Below are positions 58,562-64,000 of a stretch of DNA of 64,000 nucleotides, piece after piece. Numbering within the stretch: position 1 is the first letter of the stretch; every line of letters begins with the position of its first letter. Source of the DNA: Pseudomonas typographi (GTDB lineage: Bacteria; Pseudomonadota; Gammaproteobacteria; Pseudomonadales; Pseudomonadaceae); the NCBI RefSeq assembly GCF_014694385.1, contig NZ_JAAOCA010000022.1, positions 1 to 64,000 on the forward strand. The letters are read 5' to 3'. Made by a program: the position numbers and the translations under genes. Under the pieces are notes generated by a model, which saw only the letters and a list, made by a program, of their open reading frames with translations, did no database searches and was not told where the DNA came from.

Positions 58562-59965
58562 TCAGCGCGCTGCCACGGCGGCAGCACTGACGCCGGCATA
58601 GTCTTTGACCGTGCCGCCCTGGGTTTGGGCGAATGCGGTGGCCTGGTCCTTAAGCAAAAACGCATGCAGTTGCCCGCCCTGTGCTTGCACGTACCACGCC
58701 TGATTGGCCAGCAGTTTGATGCCGCTGTCGCTGGCCTGGGTATACACCGCGCGCACCGCCTTGCCCGCTTGCTTGAGGCTCGCGACCTGGGCCAATGCTT
58801 CTTCGGCGGATGCATAGCTGCGTACGGTAGGCTCACCCTGCACCCACACCTGGGCGACACGTTTAAGGTCGGTGATCGGCTGGCCGCTTACGGCGTCGTT
58901 GGCCTTCAGCGGTTGCGGCGCATAGTTGGCCAACGCCGCATCGTAATCCAGGCCCTGGGCCTTGAAGGCCTCGCGGATGTAGCGGTCGTCGATGAAGGTG
59001 TCGATGTTCAGCCCGCGGTCGGCTTTTTTCAGCAGCTTCAAGGTGTCGATGGCAGTGGCCACGGCCTGGCGGTATTCCGGCTTCCAGGTCAAGTCGCGGG
59101 TCTGCAAGCCTAGCGGGCCGTGGTAAAGGTAGACCACGCCGGCGTCCACACCGCTGACCTTCTCAATCAGTTCGCTGTACTGTTCGGGGTGCTCAGCCAG
59201 CAATTGATTGGCTTCGAGGGTGGCGCGCAGGTAGGCCACCACCAATTCCGGGTACTGCTTGGCGAAGTCTTCCTCTACCAGCGTGCCGTGGAAGGTCGGC
59301 GCGTTGGCTTGGGAACCGTCGAAGATCTTGCGGGCGAAGCCCTTGCTCTCGAACAATTCGGCGAACGGCACGAAGTCAGCATGCGCCGCCACCTTGCCCG
59401 CCTCCAGCGCAGAGCCTGCCACTTCCGGCGGCTGGGCGATGATATTGACATCGGTTTGTGGGTCCCAGCCTTGCGCGGCAATGGCCCGCAGCAACATGCC
59501 GTGGGCCGTGGAGGCGAACGGTACGGAAATCGTCTGGCCTTTGAGGTCGGCCAGCGACTGCACGGGCGAATCCTTCGGCACCACGATGCCGTTGCCGCTG
59601 CCCTGCACGCTGCCACTGAGCACGTTGATGAACAGGCTGTGGCGCCCTCCCGCTTCATGCGCCACGCCGTTGAGCGCGCCAGGGAAGTCGGCCATGGCGC
59701 CGAAGTCGAGCTTGCCGGCAACCATTTCGTTGGTCAGCGGTGCGCCGCTGGTAAAGTTCTTCCATTGGATGTCGTAATCGGCACCCTTGTATTGGCCGTC
59801 GTGCGGCAGGTACTTCTGCAACAAACCCAGTTCACGAATCATCAGCCCGCCGGCGGCGCAATTGATAGTGCTGTCCTGGGTGCCTATTGCGATGCGGATG
59901 GTTTGCGCATGGGCGCTCACGGCGAATACGGCCAGGGCTAGGCTGGCCAAAGTGGTGCGTAGCAT
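58562..59965 (-). CDS. Substrate-binding protein of the sulfonate/nitrate type with extra C-terminal domain
   Basis: The periplasmic receptor, 467 residues, against about 320-340 for SsuA/TauA. The signal peptide MLRTTLASLALAVFAVSAHA is cut before QTIRIAIG. The first 350 residues follow the SsuA/NrtA plan (GAPLTNEMVAGKLDFGAMAD, LKGQTISVPFAS). The last 90 or so form a separate unit with ANQAWYVQAQGG, HAFLLKDQATAFAQTQGGTVKDY, a pattern like the end of NosL proteins; this likeness is tentative. The ATG at 59965 is preferred for its signal peptide and GAGGG site; an in-frame ATG at 59986 is possible. Confidence 0.88.
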   Translation of the reverse strand: MLRTTLASLALAVFAVSAHAQTIRIAIGTQDSTINCAAGGLMIRELGLLQKYLPHDGQYKGADYDIQWKNFTSGAPLTNEMVAGKLDFGAMADFPGALNGVAHEAGGRHSLFINVLSGSVQGSGNGIVVPKDSPVQSLADLKGQTISVPFASTAHGMLLRAIAAQGWDPQTDVNIIAQPPEVAGSALEAGKVAAHADFVPFAELFESKGFARKIFDGSQANAPTFHGTLVEEDFAKQYPELVVAYLRATLEANQLLAEHPEQYSELIEKVSGVDAGVVYLYHGPLGLQTRDLTWKPEYRQAVATAIDTLKLLKKADRGLNIDTFIDDRYIREAFKAQGLDYDAALANYAPQPLKANDAVSGQPITDLKRVAQVWVQGEPTVRSYASAEEALAQVASLKQAGKAVRAVYTQASDSGIKLLANQAWYVQAQGGQLHAFLLKDQATAFAQTQGGTVKDYAGVSAAAVAAR

Positions 59966-60099
59966 GGGAAGGTGCCCTCGAGTCATGGGTGCGAATCGCC
60001 TCCGCCGCAGGCGAGGCGGTGGGAAACGAGGGGTGCGGCAGTCAGGCTTCCGGTGGCTGGCCGGTGGGCGTTTTTTGGTTTTTTATGAAACGGCAGTGC
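59966..60099 (-). other. Operon-internal gap with GC-rich hairpin
   Basis: The only sizeable gap in this operon. CGCCTCCGCC / GGCGAGGCG (59997-60018) forms a stable stem without a U-tract, which may set different levels of the redox pair and the transporter by mRNA processing. Confidence 0.4.
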
Positions 60100-60345
60100 T
60101 CAGCGCAGCAGGTACGGTATCTCGACCTTCACCGCGCCGGTGGGGCAGTCTTTTTCACACGGCATGCAGTACCAGCATTCGTCGAACGCCATGAAGGCCT
60201 TTTGCGTGGCCGGGTCAATGGCCAACAGGTCCATCGGGCATACGTCTACGCACACGGTGCAGCCTTTGTCGGCGATGCATTTATCCGCGTCCACGGTTAC
60301 CGGGGCGCTGGAACGAAAGAAAATATCCTGGGGCTGGAAGGCCAT
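60100..60345 (-). CDS. AprB-like ferredoxin with two [4Fe-4S] sites
   Basis: An 81-residue electron carrier. Cysteines 23, 29, 32 and 36 (KCIADKGCTVCVDVCP) and 57, 60, 63 and 67 (ECWYCMPCEKDCP) form two cluster sites. The wider spacing in the first site and Trp58 between cysteines of the second resemble the beta subunit of adenylylsulfate reductase, where such a Trp lies on the electron path; the C-terminal tail of true AprB is absent. It starts 11 bases after the flavoprotein gene, with AGGAG overlapping that stop, so the two probably form a heterodimer. Confidence 0.88.
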   Translation of the reverse strand: MAFQPQDIFFRSSAPVTVDADKCIADKGCTVCVDVCPMDLLAIDPATQKAFMAFDECWYCMPCEKDCPTGAVKVEIPYLLR

Positions 60346-60356
60346 GGTGCGGGCTC

Positions 60357-62093
60357 CTAGGCGGCATGCCCGGGCGCCACGCGCAACCGGTCATAGGCGG
60401 TCAGTTCATTGGCGGCCAAGGCCACGACGTAGGGCTCCACCGGCACTTTGCGCGAGGCCATCGTGCCGTCCTCAGCCTTGTACAGGTGGGTATGGCAGAA
60501 CCATTCGGCATCGTTGCGCTGTGGGTAATCCACGCGGTGGTGGTACAGCCCCCAACGGCTTTCGGTACGAAACAGCGAAGCGCGCGCGGCCATTTCAGCG
60601 CAGTCGCGGATCACGCTCACTTCCAGGGCCCGCATCAACTCATGGGGGTTGTGCGCTTTGATGTGCTCGATATCCGTGGCGATTTCACCGAAGCGTTGCA
60701 GGCCGATTTCCATCTTGCGGGTGACCTTTGGCGGCTGCAGGTAATCGTTGACCATCCGCCGCAATTTGTACTCCACCTGCGCCGCTGGCAGGCCATGCTC
60801 GCGCAGCATGGGCGCGTACACCCGCGCGCGTTCGGCGGCCACTTGGCGTTCGTCGACCGTGGCGTGTTCACGGCCCGCCACGAAAGCTGCCGCGTTGGCC
60901 CCGGCAAAGGCGCCGTAGGTAAACGCCCCGAGCATGTAGTTGTGCGGCACCGCGGCCATGTCGCCGGCGGCATACAGGCCCTTGACGGAAGTTTCGGCAT
61001 GCTCGTTCACCCACACCCCCGAGGCGCTGTGGCCACTGCAAAAGCCAATCTCGGAGATATGCATCTCGACCATCTGCTGGCGGTAGTCAGTGCCGCGCCC
61101 AGCGTGGAACTGGCCACGGCTGGGGCGCTCATTGCTGTGCAGAATGGTTTCGATGGTTTGAATGGTTTCTTCGGCCAAGTGGTTGAGCTTGAGAAACACC
61201 GGGCCATTGCCGCTTTCGAGTTCCTGGTGGAACTCCCACATCATTTGCCCGCTCCAGTAATCACATTCGATAAACCGCTCGCCCTTGTTATTGGCTGTGT
61301 AGCCGCCCAGCGGGCCGGTCACGTAGGCGCAGGCCGGGCCGTTGTAGTCTTTGATCAGCGGGTTGATCTGAAAACACTCAAGGTTGGCGAGCTCGGCACC
61401 GGCGTGATAGGCCATGGCGTAGCCGTCGCCGGCGTTGGTGGGGTTCTCATAGGTGCCCATCAGGTAGCCTGAACTGGGCAGGCCCAGGCGGCCGGCGGCG
61501 CCGCAGCAGAGGATCACGGCTTTGGCCTTGATCAGATGAAACGCCGCGGTGCGGCAGTCAAAGCCCATCACGCCACTGACTGCGCCATCGGCCCCGAGCA
61601 ACAGCCGGGTGGCGATCACCCGGTTGGTGATCTCTATCCGTGACCGCTTCAACTGCCGGTACAGCACCTTCTTGATGTCGTGGCCCTCAGGCATCGGCAA
61701 CACATAGGCGCCCATGTGGTGGACCTTTTTCACCGCATAGTCGCCCGTTTCGTCTTTTTCAAACTTCACCCCCCAGCGGTCAAGCTGCTCGAGGGTGGTA
61801 AAGCTGTTTTGCGCGTAGGCCATCACCGCCGCCTGGTTGACGATTCCATCGTTGGCCACGGTGATTTCACGGGTGTACTGCTCCGGCGTGGCGTGGCCGG
61901 GCACTACGGCGTTATTCAGGCCGTCCATGCCCATGCTGATGGCGCCGCTTCGCTTGACGTTGGCTTTGTCGAGCAGCAGCACCTTGAGCTCGCGGTTATG
62001 CTCCTTGGCCTTGATCGCAGCCATGGGGCCGGCGGTGCCGCCGCCGATCACCACGATGTCGTATTCGCGCTCCAGGGTGGGAAAGTCGGTCAT
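60357..62093 (-). CDS. AprA-like / fumarate reductase-family FAD flavoprotein
   Basis: A 578-residue cytosolic flavoprotein of the AprA/succinate dehydrogenase family. The FAD-binding start is DIVVIGGGTAGPMAA (about 13-27); KRSGAISMGMDGLNNAV lies over the flavin; GLYAAGDMAAVPHNY (about 378-392) is the second FAD motif; and SRWGLYHHRVDYP (about 523-535) matches the substrate-side Arg/His stretch near the end of family members. It is shorter than dissimilatory AprA (about 650). With the ferredoxin it resembles an adenylylsulfate reductase pair, but sat, qmo and dsr genes are absent, so the substrate is unknown. Its ATG overlaps the regulator stop by four bases. Confidence 0.87.
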   Translation of the reverse strand: MTDFPTLEREYDIVVIGGGTAGPMAAIKAKEHNRELKVLLLDKANVKRSGAISMGMDGLNNAVVPGHATPEQYTREITVANDGIVNQAAVMAYAQNSFTTLEQLDRWGVKFEKDETGDYAVKKVHHMGAYVLPMPEGHDIKKVLYRQLKRSRIEITNRVIATRLLLGADGAVSGVMGFDCRTAAFHLIKAKAVILCCGAAGRLGLPSSGYLMGTYENPTNAGDGYAMAYHAGAELANLECFQINPLIKDYNGPACAYVTGPLGGYTANNKGERFIECDYWSGQMMWEFHQELESGNGPVFLKLNHLAEETIQTIETILHSNERPSRGQFHAGRGTDYRQQMVEMHISEIGFCSGHSASGVWVNEHAETSVKGLYAAGDMAAVPHNYMLGAFTYGAFAGANAAAFVAGREHATVDERQVAAERARVYAPMLREHGLPAAQVEYKLRRMVNDYLQPPKVTRKMEIGLQRFGEIATDIEHIKAHNPHELMRALEVSVIRDCAEMAARASLFRTESRWGLYHHRVDYPQRNDAEWFCHTHLYKAEDGTMASRKVPVEPYVVALAANELTAYDRLRVAPGHAA

Positions 62094-62851
62094 TGCGGGG
62101 CCCCCTTATGGCGGTCGATGCGCAGGCGGTACTGGAACGCATCGCCGCGGTAGTAAAGAAACTCGTAGTCCAGTGGCGCACCCTGGGTATCGTGGGTCAA
62201 ACGCTCGATACGCATGACCGGTGCGCCGTCCTCCACCGCCAAGGCCTGGGCCAGCTCCGGGTCGGCAAGGATGGCGTCCACTGCCAGGTCGGCGTGGCCC
62301 AGGGCAATGCCGGCGTCGTTTTCAAGGATTAGAAAAATGTCGCGGCTGGCAAGGTCGGCGCGCTCCAGCAGCGGCTTGAGCGAGGCTGGCAGGTAGGTGA
62401 CTTCCAGCGAAACCGCCTCGCGGTTGATCAAGCGTACCCGTTTGATCTGCAGCACCGAGGCCCCTTCCTTCACCCGCAGGCGCTGTGCAACCTGGGCGCT
62501 GGCCGGTACCAAGCGTAGGCTGCGCACTCGGTTGAACACCTCGAACCCCTGGGCTTGTACCGACTCGCCCAGCCCCTGCAGGGTGGTCACGTTCTGGAAC
62601 GCCTTGGGCTTGGCGACGAAAGTGCCCTTGCCCGGGATCTTGAAGATCAGCCCCTCTTTTTGCAGGTCGCCCAAGGCCTGGCGCACGGTGATGCGGCTGA
62701 CCGAAAACAAGGCGCACAGTTGGTGCTCGGACGGTACCTTGCTCATGGGTGGGTAGGTGCCCTCCAGGATACGCTGGCGTAAGGTGTCCTTGAGCTGGGT
62801 GAACAGCGGCACAGGGGACAGGGGCAAAAGCTGGGGCATGGCAACACTCAT
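62090..62851 (-). CDS. GntR/HutC-family transcriptional regulator
   Basis: A 253-residue regulator. The N-terminal winged helix (about 12-80) has SEHQLCALFSVSRITVRQAL and GKGTFVAKP; the C-terminal UTRA domain (about 95-245) binds a small effector. It heads the operon and overlaps the flavoprotein gene by four bases, so it likely controls its own cluster, with the transported compound or a product as effector. ATG at 62851 abuts the palindrome at 62852; the in-frame ATG at 62839 is an alternative start. Confidence 0.92.
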   Translation of the reverse strand: MSVAMPQLLPLSPVPLFTQLKDTLRQRILEGTYPPMSKVPSEHQLCALFSVSRITVRQALGDLQKEGLIFKIPGKGTFVAKPKAFQNVTTLQGLGESVQAQGFEVFNRVRSLRLVPASAQVAQRLRVKEGASVLQIKRVRLINREAVSLEVTYLPASLKPLLERADLASRDIFLILENDAGIALGHADLAVDAILADPELAQALAVEDGAPVMRIERLTHDTQGAPLDYEFLYYRGDAFQYRLRIDRHKGAPQ

Positions 62852-62869
62852 AACTTGTCATAACAGGTT
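62852..62869. promoter_or_regulatory. Candidate operator of the GntR regulator
   Basis: AACTTGT-CATA-ACAGGTT is an inverted repeat with six of seven arm bases matching. Its GT-CATA-AC core resembles HutC-subfamily sites. It touches the first possible start codon of the regulator, and a TTAGCA-17-TAGATT promoter-like pair lies just upstream on the minus strand (about 62878-62906). Confidence 0.55.
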
Positions 62870-63090
62870 GTGGGATAAATCTAGTAGTGCCCGTACTTAT
62901 TGCTAAATACTATTTTTCCATAAGGTTATGGCGCTATTGCATCGGGGGCCATACGGTTGTCGGCAGGCATGTAATCAATCAAAAGGCTGTACCCACACGC
63001 ACCGGCCGAGTAACCACGGGATTTTTTTGCACGTCCGCCCTGCCTTGGCCCTCTACACTGATGACCATTCAGAGGCAGAGGAGACCTACC
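62870..63090. promoter_or_regulatory. Divergent GntR-operon / dehydrogenase control region
   Basis: This 221-base gap is AT-rich near the regulator. Apart from the minus-strand promoter-like pair (about 62878-62906) nothing specific is seen. AGAGGAGACC just before 63091 is the ribosome site of the dehydrogenase gene. Confidence 0.5.
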
Positions 63091-64000
63091 ATGAAAGCCA
63101 TTACCGTGCGCACCCCAGGCGGGCTTGACCACCTGGCGCTAAGCGACTTGCCGGACCCGGGCCAACCAGGGGCGGGGCAGATCCGCGTGGCGTTGCATGC
63201 CACTTCGCTGAATTTTCACGACCTGCTTGTCGCCAATGGCAGTAGCCCAACGGCGGATGGCCGCGTGCTGATGGCCGATGGTGCCGGGGTGGTCGAGGCG
63301 GTGGGCCCTGGTGTGGCCGAATTCAAACCCGGCGACCACGTGGTCTCGGGGTTTTTTCCACACTGGCTGGCCGGCTCCGCCTTCACCGAGGTGGGCAACT
63401 TCGGCGGCACACCGGGCGATGGTATCGATGGCTTTGCCTGCGAATTCGCCGTGCGCGCGGCCACTGACTTCACCCACGCACCCAAGGGCTGGAGCCATGC
63501 CGAAGCCGCCACCATCACCACCGCCGGCCTTACCGCGTGGCGCGCGCTGGTAGGCGACGGCCGGCTCAAGGCGGGCGATACAGTACTGACCCTTGGTACT
63601 GGCGGGGTGTCTATCGCCGCGCTGCAAATCGCCAAGATGATGGGGGCGCGCGTGATCATCAGTTCTTCTTCAGACGCTAAACTCGAGCGCGCCCGGCAGC
63701 TCGGCGCCGATGAAACCATCAACTACCGTAGCCAGCCGCAGTGGGCCGAGCAGGTGCAAGCGTTGACCGGTGGCCGGGGTGTGGACCACGTGATCGAATT
63801 GGGCGGGCCCGGTACGCTGGCGCAGTCGATCAAGGCCGTGCGGGTGGGCGGGCACATCTCGCTGATCGGTGTACTGACCGGGCGCCAGGGTGAAGTGCCC
63901 ACGGCATTGCTGATGGCCAAGCAGGTGCGCTTGCAGGGCTTGATCGTGGGCAACCGCCGCCAGCAGCAGGCGTACGTGGCTGCGCTGGAGCAAGCGGGCG
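63091..64000 (+). CDS. MDR-family NAD(P)-dependent alcohol dehydrogenase / quinone oxidoreductase (cut by window end)
   Basis: The open frame runs from the ATG at 63091 to the window edge, 303 codons, without a stop; about 30 more are expected. Medium-chain dehydrogenase features are clear: a GroES-like N-domain (HATSLNFHDLLVANG, GDHVVSGFF), GLTAWRALVG, and the Rossmann motif LTLGTGGVSIAALQIAK (about 168-184). The catalytic-zinc cysteine usual near residue 38 is Asn/Phe/His here (NFHD), so it is more like zinc-free reductases. AGGAG is nine bases upstream. Divergent from the GntR operon; a functional link is not shown. Confidence 0.88.
   Translation, partial: MKAITVRTPGGLDHLALSDLPDPGQPGAGQIRVALHATSLNFHDLLVANGSSPTADGRVLMADGAGVVEAVGPGVAEFKPGDHVVSGFFPHWLAGSAFTEVGNFGGTPGDGIDGFACEFAVRAATDFTHAPKGWSHAEAATITTAGLTAWRALVGDGRLKAGDTVLTLGTGGVSIAALQIAKMMGARVIISSSSDAKLERARQLGADETINYRSQPQWAEQVQALTGGRGVDHVIELGGPGTLAQSIKAVRVGGHISLIGVLTGRQGEVPTALLMAKQVRLQGLIVGNRRQQQAYVAALEQAG

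Noticed and set aside
60357..62093. Succinate dehydrogenase or fumarate reductase flavoprotein
   Set aside because: No membrane-anchor or [2Fe-2S] SdhB-like genes are adjacent; the partner is an AprB-like ferredoxin and the operon encodes an anion importer.

Overview
The window is chromosomal DNA of a Pseudomonas-type gammaproteobacterium. This rests on the gene order 5S rRNA / birA-coaX / tRNA-Tyr-Gly-Thr-tufB / tRNA-Trp-secE-nusG / rplKAJL-rpoBC / str, S10, spc and alpha operons / katA-bfr-uvrA-MFS-ssb, which is the order known in Pseudomonas. Protein lengths also match that genus (RpoB 1357, RpoC 1399, BirA 319, CoaX 248, KatA 482 residues). GC content is high nearly throughout.

Bases 1-41718 are core genome. 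The tail of an rRNA operon (5S plus terminator) is followed by birA and coaX, which overlap, and a small membrane-anchored SPOR-like protein. A strong stable-RNA promoter then drives three tRNAs, with tufB behind a perfect hairpin. Next come tRNA-Trp, secE and nusG, the L11-L1-L10-L7/L12 genes with an L10 leader, rpoB and rpoC, the str operon (rpsL, rpsG, fusA, tufA), and about 14 kb of S10, spc and alpha ribosomal genes ending with rpoA and rplQ. The two tuf genes are almost identical. After the rplQ terminator lie catalase, a bacterioferritin-family ferritin without the haem methionine, uvrA (minus strand), a YajR-like MFS transporter and ssb.

Bases 41719-55717 look accessory. A minus-strand run, probably one operon, reads: PLP aminotransferase, 14-TM MFS transporter, a polyamine-type ABC importer (two permeases, Tat-exported binding protein, ATPase), HyuA/HyuB hydantoinase/oxoprolinase subunits, and an OprD-like porin. 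A divergent, visibly AT-richer LysR gene of the CysB/Cbl branch sits at its head. The set has outer-membrane entry, inner-membrane import, an ATP-dependent ring-opening enzyme and a transaminase, so it reads as a complete uptake and catabolism module. The substrate is unknown; a cyclic amide or hydantoin-like, possibly sulfur-containing, compound is inferred.

Bases 55718-62869 hold a second compact minus-strand operon, most of it joined by 4-base overlaps: a GntR/HutC regulator with a palindrome at its start codon, an AprA-like flavoprotein, an AprB-like 8-Cys ferredoxin, a sulfonate/nitrate-type ABC transporter whose binding protein has an extra C-terminal domain, a HEAT-repeat protein and a DUF971 protein. 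No ATP sulfurylase, Qmo or Dsr gene is present in the window. This AprBA-like importer/maturation cluster is the best candidate for an undescribed system. The window ends inside a zinc-independent-looking MDR alcohol dehydrogenase/quinone reductase gene.
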